The position numbers and the translations under genes were made by a program. From positions 1 through 16,858 of the forward strand of contig JAHFRG010000026.1 in the NCBI GenBank assembly GCA_023258935.1: a stretch of 16,858 nucleotides of DNA. The letters run 5' to 3'. Under the pieces are notes generated by a model. The model saw only the letters and a list, made by a program, of their open reading frames with translations. It ran no database searches and was not told the origin of the DNA. Shown here one piece after another: positions 1 through 7,819 of this stretch. The first letter of the stretch is position 1, and the number at the start of each line of letters is the position of its first letter. This DNA is from Betaproteobacteria bacterium (GTDB lineage Bacteria; Pseudomonadota; Gammaproteobacteria; Burkholderiales; JAHFRG01).

Positions 1-254
1 GCATTCACGGCCTGGTACAAGGCGTGTTTTTCCGCGAAACCATGCGCCGCCAAGCAGAGAAGCTCGGCGTCACCGGCTGGGTGTGCAATTGTTTCGATAT
101 GAGCGTGGAAGCGATGGTGCAGGGAACCCCTGACGCATTGGATGCCATAATCGAGTGGGCGCAGCACGGGCCCGAATCGGCGCGAGTCGAGGGTGTTGAA
201 ATTGACGAAGGGGAAGGAAATTTTACGCGCTTTGAGATATTGCGCAGTCGCTGA
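1..254 (+). CDS. acyP: Acylphosphatase, 3' part (5' end outside window)
   Basis: Acylphosphatases are small enzymes (about 90 residues) that hydrolyse the carboxyl-phosphate bond of acyl phosphates. The frame is open from position 3 to the TGA at 252-254 and gives about 83 residues, so only the first few residues are missing. The family signature is visible: HGLVQGVFFRETMRRQAE contains the phosphate-binding loop and the conserved catalytic Arg, and GVTGWVCN ends with the conserved Asn (usually GWVRN). A GTG at position 24 could be mistaken for a start but lies inside the signature, so the gene must begin upstream of the window. It converges with dnaE, with one base between the stop codons. 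Which acyl phosphate it acts on in the cell cannot be told. Confidence 0.88.
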   Translation, partial: IHGLVQGVFFRETMRRQAEKLGVTGWVCNCFDMSVEAMVQGTPDALDAIIEWAQHGPESARVEGVEIDEGEGNFTRFEILRSR

Positions 255-255
255 A

Positions 256-3200
256 TTAATAGATTACTTCCACGTTCTCAGGCTTCAGCCAATCGCACAA
301 ATCGCGCAGCAAATTATCATCGAGATTGACGCGCCATTCCTCGCCCAGCTGCACTTCACACACTGCCTGCGCATTGTAATAGCGTATCGCGACCGGGCAC
401 AGCCCTTTGCGGTAGGGCCCGAGCAATGTCCGCAGCCTGACGGCACTTGCTTCGCCATTGAGGCTGATGCGCATCACCCGGGCAAACTGGTTGCGCGCCG
501 CAGTTAAATCATACAGTTTATCCGCAGTAATTCTTAAGCCTCCTGAATATTCGTCATGGCCTACCTTGCCCTCAACGATGAGCAACTGATCCTCTTTTAG
601 AAGCTCGCGGTTTGCTTCGAACAATTCACTAAACACCACGGTTTCAACTTGGCTGCTGCCATCATCCAGCACCACGATTGCCATTCTGCCGCGCCGTGTC
701 TGCTGGATGCGCACGCTGTAGATGATGCCGGCGAGCAGTAACGGCTGCTGCTGTGGCGTAAGTTCGCTTAAGCGGATTTTCACGAAGCCCTGCACATTTT
801 TCTGATAAGCGGTGAACGGGTGGCCGCTGAAATAAAAACCCAGCGCCGTTTTTTCGTTTTGCAACCGCACTGGCTCCGGCCACTCCGGTACATCCACCAG
901 CACAAGGTGTTGCGCACTAGTACCCTCTTCAAGCTCATTGAACAAGCTTACCTGGTTGGCTGAGCGCTGCGCCTGATCAGCGCTTTCCATGGCGATGCCT
1001 ACTGTTGCCAGCAGGCTCGCTCGTCGCGGGTTGAGCGAATCGAATGCGCCTGCGCGTATCAGCGATTCGATAGCGCGGCGATTGATGACCCGCTTGTCTA
1101 TGCGCTGGCAGAAATCAAACAAGTCGCGGAACGGTCCTTGCGCCTCACGCGCGCGCGCAATCGCCACGATCGCCGCTTCGCCCGTACCCTTGACCGCGCC
1201 CAGTCCGTAGCGGATCTGCCTGTCACCGACCGGCACGAATCGGTAATCACTCAAATTAATATCGGGCGGCAGCACCTCGAGATGGTTCGCAATACAATCC
1301 TGGTAAAAAATCTGCACCTTGTCGGTGTCGTCCATTTCCGCCGACAGTGTGGCGGCCATGAAAGCTTCAGGGAAATGTGCCTTGAGATAAGCCGTCTGGT
1401 ATGCCACCATGGCATACGCTGCGGAATGCGACTTGTTGAAACCATATTCCGCGAATTTTTCCATCAGCCCGAAGAGCTGCTCCGCCTGCCTGGTCCTGAC
1501 CCCGTGCTTCACCGCACCCAGGATAAAAATACTGCGGTGTTTGGCCATTTCCTCCGGCTTCTTCTTGCCCATCGCGCGGCGCAGCAAATCGGCAGACCCC
1601 AGGCTGTAGCCACCCAGCACCTGGGCGATTTGCATGACTTGTTCCTGGTACACGATCACGCCGTAAGTGGGTTTAAGCACCGGCTCGAGTTCGGAGTGAA
1701 AATATTCCGGTCTTTCTACGCCGTGCTTACGCTTGATAAAGTCATCCACCATTCCTGATTGCAGCGGCCCCGGGCGGTTCAGCGCCATCAACGCGATCAG
1801 GTCTTCAAAGCAATCCGCTTTCAGCCTGCGCTCGAGGTCCTTGGCGCTTTTTGATTCCGATTGGAATACCGCGGTGGTGTTACCCGTCGCAAATATTTCA
1901 TAAGTGGCCTTGTCGTCAAGCGGGAGGTTAATAAGGGAAAAATCCTTGAATTCGGGTTTGATACTGCGCACGTAGCGCACCGCCCAATCGAGCACGGTGA
2001 GCGTGGTGAGTCCAAGAAAATCGAATTTGATGAGCCCAATTTGCTCGACGTCGTCCTTGTCGAACTGGCTCACCATCGCCTCCGACCCTTGCGCCACGTA
2101 AATCGGGCAATAATCGGTAAGCTTGCCCGGTGCAATCAAAACGCCTCCCGCGTGCATGCCGACATTGCGCGTGAGGCCTTCGACACGTTCCGCGAGCGCA
2201 AGCAGCTCGCGTACTTCTTCTTCTTTTTGCTCGCGCTCTCTGAGCTGCGGTTCCATCGCCCGTGCCATTTGCAGGGTGATGGTTTTCCCCGGCTGCACAG
2301 GAATGAGCTTTGCCAGCTGGTCGCAGAAGTTGTAAGGCAAATCCAGCACCCGCCCTACATCGCGCACTGCTGCTTTGGCCGCCATGGTGCCGAAGGTGGC
2401 AATCTGCGAGACACTGTCCTCGCCAAACTTGTGCTTCACGTACTCAATCACCTTTTCCCGGCGGTCTTGGCAGAAATCTACGTCGAAGTCGGGCATGGAC
2501 ACCCGTTCCGGGTTGAGAAAACGCTCGAACAGGAGATCGTAGCGCAATGGGTCCAGATCGGTGATTCCCAAAGCGTATGCCACCAGAGAACCTGCGCCGG
2601 AACCGCGTCCGGGGCCTACCGGCACATCGTTCTGCTTAGCCCAGTTGATGAAGTCCGCGACAATCAGGAAATAACCGGAATAACCCATTTGCACGATGGT
2701 GCGGGTTTCAAAATCAAGCCGCTTCTGGTAAATCAGCATTTGCTTCGCCCTTTGCCCGGCATCAGGATAGAGCTCGTCCAGCCGTTGCGTGAGTCCTGCC
2801 AGCGCACGCTCGCACAGATACTGATCGAGGCTGAGATCATTGGGCGTAGGAAATTGCGGGAGCCGGCTTTTGCCCAGCTCCATTTTCAAATTGCAGCGCT
2901 TGGCGATTTCCACGCTGTTCAAGAGCGCTTCGGGTATATCGGCAAATAGCTCCGCCATCTCCGCCTGGGTCTTGAAATATTGCTGCTCGGTAAATAGCCT
3001 GGGGCGCCGCTGATCGCCCAGAATATAGCCTTCGGCGATGCATACCCTGGCTTCATGTGCCTTGAAATCATCCGCATCGAGAAACTGTATGGGGTGAGTG
3101 GCCACTACCGGAAGCCGCAAGCCGGACGCCAGATCCAAAGCGCGTTGCACATAAAGCTCGGAATGCGGAGCGCCTGCGCGCTGGAGTTCAATGTAAAAGC

Positions 3201-3696
3201 ACTGTGGAAACAGCGCCGCCCATTCGCTCGCCAACGCCTGCGCTAGTTTGCTGTTGTCCTGGGTAAGCGCCACACCGATATCGCCATGCTGCGCACCCGA
3301 AAGCGCGATCAGCCCTTCCGTTCCGGCTTCCTTGAACCAGATTTTTCTGATTTCGGCGCGGCCGCGATGCTGATTGGCACGGTAAGCACGCGATATCAGC
3401 CGGCACAACAGCAAGTAGCCTTGATGTGATTGGCACAATAGCAGCAGGCGGAACGGCTGGTCACGATCGGCTTCGTTAGTCAACCATACGTCGCAGCCTG
3501 TAATCGGTTTGATTCCGGCCTTGCGCGCGGCCTGGTAAAACTTCACCATGCCAAACAAGTTGTTAAGATCAGTAAGCGCCAGCGTGGGCATGCGATCTGC
3601 GGCGGCTTTGTCTACCGCGTCGTCAAGGCGTACGATGCCGTCAACAATGGAATATTCGCTGTGCAGACGCAGGTGTACGAAAGCGGGCTGAGGCAT
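256..3696 (-). CDS. dnaE: DNA polymerase III alpha subunit (replicative polymerase)
   Basis: This is the catalytic subunit of the replicative DNA polymerase, 1146 residues, close to the 1160 of E. coli DnaE. In order it has an N-terminal PHP domain (FVHLRLHSEYS at residues 6-16, ALTDLNNLFGMVKFY at 40-54), a palm with GPGRGSGAGSLVAYALG (361-377) and the catalytic aspartates in PDFDVDF (residues 402-408; D403 and D405 match E. coli D401/D403), a further palm motif IKFDFLGL, the fingers motif NKSHSAAYAMVAYQTAY, and a C-terminal OB-fold region (LLLAGIIYSVRIQQTRRGR). I chose the ATG at 3696 because the product then begins MPQPAFVHLRLHSEYS, as in other DnaE proteins. An in-frame ATG at 3753 would add 19 residues unlike the family. 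No strong Shine-Dalgarno sequence precedes either start. All motifs are intact. Confidence 0.97.
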   Translation of the reverse strand: MPQPAFVHLRLHSEYSIVDGIVRLDDAVDKAAADRMPTLALTDLNNLFGMVKFYQAARKAGIKPITGCDVWLTNEADRDQPFRLLLLCQSHQGYLLLCRLISRAYRANQHRGRAEIRKIWFKEAGTEGLIALSGAQHGDIGVALTQDNSKLAQALASEWAALFPQCFYIELQRAGAPHSELYVQRALDLASGLRLPVVATHPIQFLDADDFKAHEARVCIAEGYILGDQRRPRLFTEQQYFKTQAEMAELFADIPEALLNSVEIAKRCNLKMELGKSRLPQFPTPNDLSLDQYLCERALAGLTQRLDELYPDAGQRAKQMLIYQKRLDFETRTIVQMGYSGYFLIVADFINWAKQNDVPVGPGRGSGAGSLVAYALGITDLDPLRYDLLFERFLNPERVSMPDFDVDFCQDRREKVIEYVKHKFGEDSVSQIATFGTMAAKAAVRDVGRVLDLPYNFCDQLAKLIPVQPGKTITLQMARAMEPQLREREQKEEEVRELLALAERVEGLTRNVGMHAGGVLIAPGKLTDYCPIYVAQGSEAMVSQFDKDDVEQIGLIKFDFLGLTTLTVLDWAVRYVRSIKPEFKDFSLINLPLDDKATYEIFATGNTTAVFQSESKSAKDLERRLKADCFEDLIALMALNRPGPLQSGMVDDFIKRKHGVERPEYFHSELEPVLKPTYGVIVYQEQVMQIAQVLGGYSLGSADLLRRAMGKKKPEEMAKHRSIFILGAVKHGVRTRQAEQLFGLMEKFAEYGFNKSHSAAYAMVAYQTAYLKAHFPEAFMAATLSAEMDDTDKVQIFYQDCIANHLEVLPPDINLSDYRFVPVGDRQIRYGLGAVKGTGEAAIVAIARAREAQGPFRDLFDFCQRIDKRVINRRAIESLIRAGAFDSLNPRRASLLATVGIAMESADQAQRSANQVSLFNELEEGTSAQHLVLVDVPEWPEPVRLQNEKTALGFYFSGHPFTAYQKNVQGFVKIRLSELTPQQQPLLLAGIIYSVRIQQTRRGRMAIVVLDDGSSQVETVVFSELFEANRELLKEDQLLIVEGKVGHDEYSGGLRITADKLYDLTAARNQFARVMRISLNGEASAVRLRTLLGPYRKGLCPVAIRYYNAQAVCEVQLGEEWRVNLDDNLLRDLCDWLKPENVEVIY

Positions 3697-3698
3697 GG

Positions 3699-3707
3699 TG
3701 ATATAAT
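3699..3707 (+). promoter_or_regulatory. Extended -10 promoter candidate for the small lipoprotein gene
   Basis: TGATATAAT is a perfect extended -10 element (TGn followed by TATAAT at 3702-3707). No good -35 hexamer is seen about 17 bases upstream, which is normal for extended -10 promoters. The predicted transcript starts near 3714, leaving a leader of about 57 bases before the ATG at 3771. The element lies immediately upstream of the dnaE start codon on the other strand. Confidence 0.5.
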
Positions 3708-3722
3708 GCGGCTCGATTGAAG

Positions 3723-3731
3723 ATTTTACCA
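3723..3731 (-). promoter_or_regulatory. Extended -10 promoter candidate for dnaE
   Basis: Read on the minus strand this is TGGTAAAAT, an extended -10 element with a TAAAAT hexamer (5 of 6 matches). The predicted start near 3716 leaves a leader of about 20 bases before the dnaE ATG at 3696. It faces the plus-strand element at 3699-3707, so the two promoters would overlap. The -35 region is weak. Confidence 0.35.
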
Positions 3732-3770
3732 CCAACCCGATGTGACGAAACACCGAGTTGATTTCCCGAG

Positions 3771-4016
3771 ATGAACATACGTTGCGCGCTATTGATGGTA
3801 TTGCTGCTCACGGCATGCGCGCAACCGCCGCCCACACCAGCGCAAACGCCGAATGTCAATTTGTCAGGTTTCCCAAAGAGTTTTCAGGACGGCTACCGCG
3901 ACGGTTGCACCAGCGCCCAGTCACTGCTCACAAAAAAAGACCAGGCACGTTACAAGTCGGATGGCCAGTACACGACTGGCTGGCAGGATGGCTACAGCGC
4001 GTGCAAGAACAGATAG
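3771..4016 (+). CDS. Small outer-membrane lipoprotein, function unknown
   Basis: An 81-residue protein with a lipoprotein signal peptide: a short charged start, a hydrophobic core and the lipobox LTAC with Cys16 as the lipidated residue. Position +2 after the Cys is Ala, not Asp, which by the Lol sorting rule favours the outer membrane. A Pro-rich linker (residues 19-28) follows. The C-terminal half carries two similar motifs, FQDGYRDGC (38-46) and WQDGYSAC (71-78), each ending in a Cys, so a disulfide is possible. The Shine-Dalgarno sequence is weak. The gene diverges from dnaE and converges with the TraB-family gene, one base separating the stop codons. I do not recognise a named family and assign no function. 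Confidence 0.75.
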   Translation: MNIRCALLMVLLLTACAQPPPTPAQTPNVNLSGFPKSFQDGYRDGCTSAQSLLTKKDQARYKSDGQYTTGWQDGYSACKNR

Positions 4017-4017
4017 A

Positions 4018-4902
4018 TCAATACATTCGAGTGATCTGGTAGCCGCGGCTTTGCAGCAGGCTCAATACTCCCTTCTCCCCGTATAAGTGCAGTGCTCCCA
4101 CGGCGATAAATGCCCCGCCTTCGGCAAGACGCGGCTGCATGCGCTCAGCCATGCGCTGGTTTCGGTCATAAAGCACCCGCTGCAGCAACGCTTCGTTCAA
4201 ATTTTTATCCGCCTCATCTTCCATCATGCTGTTGTTGATTTCCCACAGCGCGCCAAGGTCGCGCTTGAGATAAGCCTTGATGGATTCTTCCATCATCCCG
4301 GGAATCAAGTCGTGATGGGCCACGGTATGTTTGAGTAAACCTACTTGAACCTCCATCGGCAGCCCATCGAATACTGAAATCTGCTCTTCAACGCTCTCCA
4401 GCTGGTGTACGGACTTGTGTTGCTGCAGCGCTTGCTGAGACAGCACTTCATCCACGATGACGCCCTGCCGCTTCTTGGGCAGTATCAGTGTGAGCATCAG
4501 CGCCCAAGGCTTGAATCTCACAGTAATCTCGCTCGGCATGCCATATTCACGCATCACTTCAGTGGTTTTGGCGAACAAGGGCTCGCCAAGCAGCGTTTTC
4601 AGGTCGTTCCCGTCATCGAGCAGCATCGAAGTGGCAAATTTCTGGGCGCTCGCATCATCAATAATCATTTCCATGGTGAAGCTCCTGCTGCGAGCAAATG
4701 TTTCTTTGACTGGTACCGGCAAATCAGTGACGCGCGGATCATCAAGATGGATGGTGCCAAAGACATAGCTTGGCCGGATATTGGACTTCTCAATTTTCCA
4801 CAGCAGGCCTTTGGAAAATTTTGCGGGCGCATCGCCTGCGGCGGCAAAGCCCACCGCAACAACAAGCAAACAACTCAACGCGACACTAACCAGTTTTTTC
4901 AT
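4018..4902 (-). CDS. TraB/GumN (YbaP-like) family protein, secreted
   Basis: 294 residues with an N-terminal signal peptide (hydrophobic core about residues 4-21, ending near GFAAAGD). The mature part begins with GLLWKIEKS and has the two family motifs: GTIH (49-52, in YVFGTIHLDD) and GALH (269-272, in IAVGALHLYGEKGVLSLL). These His-containing motifs bracket the domain and are thought to form a metal-binding hydrolase site, as in the related Tiki proteases. The family includes GumN, TraB and E. coli YbaP, and the bacterial members are poorly characterised. No clear Shine-Dalgarno sequence precedes the ATG, but the signal peptide supports this start. The protein probably acts in the periplasm. 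The context gives no hint of a substrate. Confidence 0.85.
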   Translation of the reverse strand: MKKLVSVALSCLLVVAVGFAAAGDAPAKFSKGLLWKIEKSNIRPSYVFGTIHLDDPRVTDLPVPVKETFARSRSFTMEMIIDDASAQKFATSMLLDDGNDLKTLLGEPLFAKTTEVMREYGMPSEITVRFKPWALMLTLILPKKRQGVIVDEVLSQQALQQHKSVHQLESVEEQISVFDGLPMEVQVGLLKHTVAHHDLIPGMMEESIKAYLKRDLGALWEINNSMMEDEADKNLNEALLQRVLYDRNQRMAERMQPRLAEGGAFIAVGALHLYGEKGVLSLLQSRGYQITRMY

Positions 4903-4997
4903 GTTGTTGATTAATGCAAGAGAGGTGGGTTACATTGCAGCTTTTCCAAAAGCGGCATGCGCTGAATCATCTCACATATCGCCGCCAAAGCGAAAGC

Positions 4998-5111
4998 ATG
5001 AAAGCCAGCAACTCTGTTTTCCAAAGCATCAACGGCCTGCGTAACTACTTGCGCACTTAGGGTGACCCCGGTAATCCGCAACTATTCCTGCTGCACGGCT
5101 GGGTGTCAGTC
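4998..5111 (+). pseudogene. 5' remnant of an alpha/beta-hydrolase gene, with an in-frame stop
   Basis: From the ATG at 4998 the frame reads MKASNSVFQSINGLRNYLRT, then a TAG (5058-5060), then GDPGNPQLFLLHGW. This matches the N-terminus of alpha/beta-fold hydrolases (epoxide hydrolase/haloalkane dehalogenase-like), where R.WGDP....LFLLHGW includes the oxyanion-hole HGW motif. The stop sits exactly where a Trp codon (TGG) is expected. Similarity ends about at the HGW motif (5094-5102), and the aspA stop codon lies at 5115-5117. The nucleophile elbow and the remaining ~80% of the domain are absent. It is best read as a gene broken by a deletion next to aspA plus a nonsense mutation. The rest of the 4903-5114 gap shows nothing clear. 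Confidence 0.7.
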
Positions 5112-5114
5112 GAT

Positions 5115-6536
5115 TTACTCCCTGGGGAGCTGGATTGGGCGCGGCTTGGTCAGAACTTCCGGCTGCAGTATTTTGTCCAGTTCCGCTTTTGTGAGCAGCC
5201 CTTTTTCCAGCACCAGCTCGTAGACGCTTTTGCCGGTGTTCAGTGCTTCCTGGGCCACTTGCGTAGCATTGATATACCCTATATAGGGGTTGAGCGCGGT
5301 AACAATGCCTATTGAGTGCTTGACGGTGCGGTGCAGACGCTCGCGATTAGCGGTAATACCCTTCACGCAGCGTTCGCCGAGTGTAATGCAGCCGGCGCGC
5401 AGATGATTTAGGCTTTTGAACAGGCTGTGCGCAATAATAGGCTCAAAGGCATTGAGCTGGAGCTGGCCCGCCTCGGCGGCAAAACTCACGGTAATGTCGT
5501 TGCCTATTACCTCGAAGGCGATCTGGTTCATCACTTCAGGAATGACGGGATTGACTTTGCCCGGCATGATGCTGGAGCCTGCCTGCATCGGCGGCAATTT
5601 GATCTCCCCCAGCCCCGCACGCGGCCCCGAGGAGAGCAACCGCAAGTCGTTGCAAGTCTTGGATAGCTTCACCGCCACCCGCTTGAGCACCCCGGATAGC
5701 TGCACAAACGCTCCTGCATCTTGCGTCGCCTCCACCAGGTTAACCGCTGTGACCAGCGGAATCCCGGTAATCTTCGCGAGATGCCGACACACCATCTCGG
5801 CATAATCAGGATGGGCGTTGATTCCGGTGCCGATGGCGGTTGCTCCGAGGTTGATTTCCCTAATCAGCGCGGCGGCTTCCTTCAGCCGTTCTTCGTCTTC
5901 CCCTAGCATGACCGCATAGGTGCTGAACTCCTGACCCAGGGTCATGGGCACGGCATCCTGCAACTGGGTACGCCCCATTTTCAACACTTCGGCAAACTCT
6001 TCGGCCTTGGTTTGGAAAGCGTGCCGGAGTTCGCTCATGGCATCCACGAGGCGGGAGATGGCAAAATGTAACGCTACTCTTACCGCAGTCGGATAGACAT
6101 CATTGGTGCTCTGGCTCATGTTGACATGTTCATTCGGATGCAGGTATTGATATTCGCCCCTCCGGCGGCCCAGATGCTCCAGGCCGCGATTGGCGATCAC
6201 CTCGTTGGCATTCATGTTGGTGGAAGTACCCGCACCGCCCTGGATTACATCGACGACAAACTCCTCGTGCAGCTTGCCCGCGCGGATTTCTTCGCAAGTC
6301 TTGATGATGGCGCCAGCTCTGTCCTTGTCGAGCAGACCAAGCTCGTTGTTCGCGAGCGCCGCTGCTTGTTTGACGCAGGCAAGGGCATTGATCAGATCCG
6401 GGTAAATTGAAATCGGCGTGCCGGTAATGGGAAAGTTTTCTACGGCACGCAGCGTGTGAACTCCGTAGTAGGCATTCGCCGGAACCAGACGTTCGCCAAG
6501 CAGATCCTTTTCATATCTCATTGCAGCTTCGGACAT
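5115..6536 (-). CDS. aspA: Aspartate ammonia-lyase
   Basis: Converts L-aspartate to fumarate and ammonium in the cytosol. At 473 residues it is close to E. coli AspA (478). Family blocks are in order: YEKDLLGERLVPANAYYGVH (8-27), GGAGTSTNMNANEV (100-113), SQSTNDVYPT (141-150), KMGRTQLQDAVPMTLGQEF (186-204) and the catalytic flexible loop GSSIMPGKVNPV (320-331) with its Ser. The block KMGRTQLQDAVPMTLGQEF is the aspartase form; class II fumarases typically read GRTHLQDATPLTLGQE. A strong Shine-Dalgarno AAGGAGG (6548-6542) lies 5 bases before the ATG, fixing the start. The gene diverges from the gltIJKL transporter, which fits joint use of acidic amino acids. A fumarase side activity cannot be excluded. 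Confidence 0.93.
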   Translation of the reverse strand: MSEAAMRYEKDLLGERLVPANAYYGVHTLRAVENFPITGTPISIYPDLINALACVKQAAALANNELGLLDKDRAGAIIKTCEEIRAGKLHEEFVVDVIQGGAGTSTNMNANEVIANRGLEHLGRRRGEYQYLHPNEHVNMSQSTNDVYPTAVRVALHFAISRLVDAMSELRHAFQTKAEEFAEVLKMGRTQLQDAVPMTLGQEFSTYAVMLGEDEERLKEAAALIREINLGATAIGTGINAHPDYAEMVCRHLAKITGIPLVTAVNLVEATQDAGAFVQLSGVLKRVAVKLSKTCNDLRLLSSGPRAGLGEIKLPPMQAGSSIMPGKVNPVIPEVMNQIAFEVIGNDITVSFAAEAGQLQLNAFEPIIAHSLFKSLNHLRAGCITLGERCVKGITANRERLHRTVKHSIGIVTALNPYIGYINATQVAQEALNTGKSVYELVLEKGLLTKAELDKILQPEVLTKPRPIQLPRE

Positions 6537-6714
6537 CTGTGCCTCCTTAATTTAAATTCCGAACAAATTGCGATAATTCACCAAAACTTTACTGTAGCGG
6601 TATTTCACTGAAGCCCGCCCTGCATCCAACGCAATTTTGCATGGAGCGTAAAGATTCTGAAATTGAGGCTGCCTTCAGGAACTTTGGGCTTAAGATACAA
6701 AAAAATCAATAACA

Positions 6715-6777
6715 TATACTGCTGGACAATAAAATGCCAATCGGCTAGATTAAAAACTATGTTGGCTTCGATTATGC
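6715..6777 (+). promoter_or_regulatory. Possible promoter elements for the gltIJKL operon
   Basis: The 292-bp gap 6537-6828 separates divergent aspA and gltI and must hold both promoters. Two weak candidates face gltI. One is a -10-like TATACT at 6715-6720, without a good -35 at normal spacing. The other is a sigma-54-like core with GG at 6764-6765, ten bases, then GC at 6776-6777, in the context TTGGC...ATGCC. A GG-N10-GC core is expected about once by chance in a region this long, so this is a suggestion only. No convincing aspA promoter was identified. Confidence 0.25.
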
Positions 6778-6828
6778 CACCATGTTACCCACACCAAATT
6801 ACCCAAGAAAATTTCAATAGAGGAACTC

Positions 6829-7725
6829 ATGAGTTGCATTTCACGTTTATTTTTGGCATGCATCGCATGCACGGGGTTGGCTTTCCCCTCCTACGCCGAG
6901 GAACTCACCGGCACACTAAAGAAAATAAAGGAAACCGGGGCCATCACCGTCGGCCATCGCGAGTCTTCTATTCCTTTCTCCTATCTGGATGACCAACAGC
7001 GACCGATCGGCTATGCGATGGATCTGTGCATGAAGATCGTCGATGCAGTCAAAACCGAACTCAAGATGCCCGACCTGAAAGTGAACCTACAGCCCGTCAC
7101 TTCCAGCAATCGCATCCCGCTGTTGCAAAACGGCACCATCGACCTCGAGTGCGGCTCAACCACCAACTCGGTGCAGCGTCAACAGCAGGTATCCTTTGGC
7201 CCCACTTATTTCGTGATCAACGTGACTGCGGCGGTCAAGAAAAGCTCCAAAATCAACTCGCTCGCCGACCTGAACGGCAAGACAATTTCCACCACTTCCG
7301 GCACAACGTCAGTCCCGCTGCTCAAAACGTATGAAAAAACCCAGAACGCGGAGATCAAGGAAATCTACGGCAAGGACCATGCCGAGTCTTTTCTGCTGAT
7401 GGCGGATGACCGCTCCGCCGCGTTCGTCATGGACGACATCCTGCTCGCGGGACTAATCGCCAATTCCAAGAGTCCTGCAGAGTACAAGATTATTCCCGAA
7501 TCGCTGCGCCAGGAGCCTTACAGCATGATGCTGCGCAAGGATGACCCTCAGTTCAAATCGCTGGTTGACAAGACCATAAGCGGGGTCATGAAGTCGGGCG
7601 AGATCGAGAAAATTTACGCCAAGTGGTTCACCAGCTCAGTTCCGCCTAAGGGGATCAACCTGAACTTCCCAATGACACCGGCCATCCGCGAAGCCTTCAA
7701 GAATCCCAACGACAAAGGCGTGTAA
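6829..7725 (+). CDS. gltI: Glutamate/aspartate ABC transporter, periplasmic binding protein
   Basis: 298 residues with a signal peptide cleaved probably after Ala23 (FPSYA|EE). The mature protein captures acidic amino acids in the periplasm and delivers them to the membrane subunits encoded downstream. It matches E. coli GltI (DEBP) closely: VGHRESSIPFSYLDDQQ, PVTSSNRIPLLQNGTIDLEC, GSTTNSVQRQQQVSF, TTSGTTSVPLL, FVMDDILLAG, MLRKDDPQFKSLVD and a C-terminal PPKGINLNFPMT. This is the cluster 3 (family 3) binding protein fold. The start is supported by AGAGGA at 6819-6824, four bases before the ATG. A hairpin with a T-run follows, so it is probably made in excess over the rest of the operon. Preference for glutamate versus aspartate cannot be decided from sequence. 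Confidence 0.92.
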   Translation: MSCISRLFLACIACTGLAFPSYAEELTGTLKKIKETGAITVGHRESSIPFSYLDDQQRPIGYAMDLCMKIVDAVKTELKMPDLKVNLQPVTSSNRIPLLQNGTIDLECGSTTNSVQRQQQVSFGPTYFVINVTAAVKKSSKINSLADLNGKTISTTSGTTSVPLLKTYEKTQNAEIKEIYGKDHAESFLLMADDRSAAFVMDDILLAGLIANSKSPAEYKIIPESLRQEPYSMMLRKDDPQFKSLVDKTISGVMKSGEIEKIYAKWFTSSVPPKGINLNFPMTPAIREAFKNPNDKGV

Positions 7726-7744
7726 GCGGCTGACTCACAACAGG

Positions 7745-7775
7745 CCGGAAGGCACGACGCCGTCCGGTTTTTTTT
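7745..7775 (+). terminator. Hairpin plus T8, intercistronic terminator/attenuator between gltI and gltJ
   Basis: CCGGA (7745-7749) pairs with TCCGG (7763-7767), and inside it GGC (7751-7753) pairs with GCC (7759-7761) around the loop ACGAC, with one A/G mismatch. Eight T residues follow directly (7768-7775). This is the form of a Rho-independent terminator. Because gltJKL lie just downstream in the same direction with no obvious new promoter, it probably acts as a partial terminator that lowers expression of the membrane and ATPase genes relative to gltI. Confidence 0.75.
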
Positions 7776-7819
7776 GTCTGCGCAAATGAGATAAGCTGTC
7801 GCAGCGAAGGAGGTCGAGC

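Noticed and set aside
1861..2949. A 362-codon open frame on the plus strand
   Set aside because: It lies wholly antisense to the conserved polymerase core of dnaE; its translation is rich in His, Arg and Cys with no domain, and is a shadow of dnaE codon usage.
3697..3753. Upstream ATG adding 19 residues to DnaE
   Set aside because: The extra residues do not resemble DnaE, and the start at 3696 gives the family N-terminus; the extension would also place the start upstream of the best promoter candidate.
4920..4965. Short palindrome GCTTTTCCAAAAGC near 4939 as a terminator
   Set aside because: Stem of about five weak pairs and no T-run on either strand; too weak to call.
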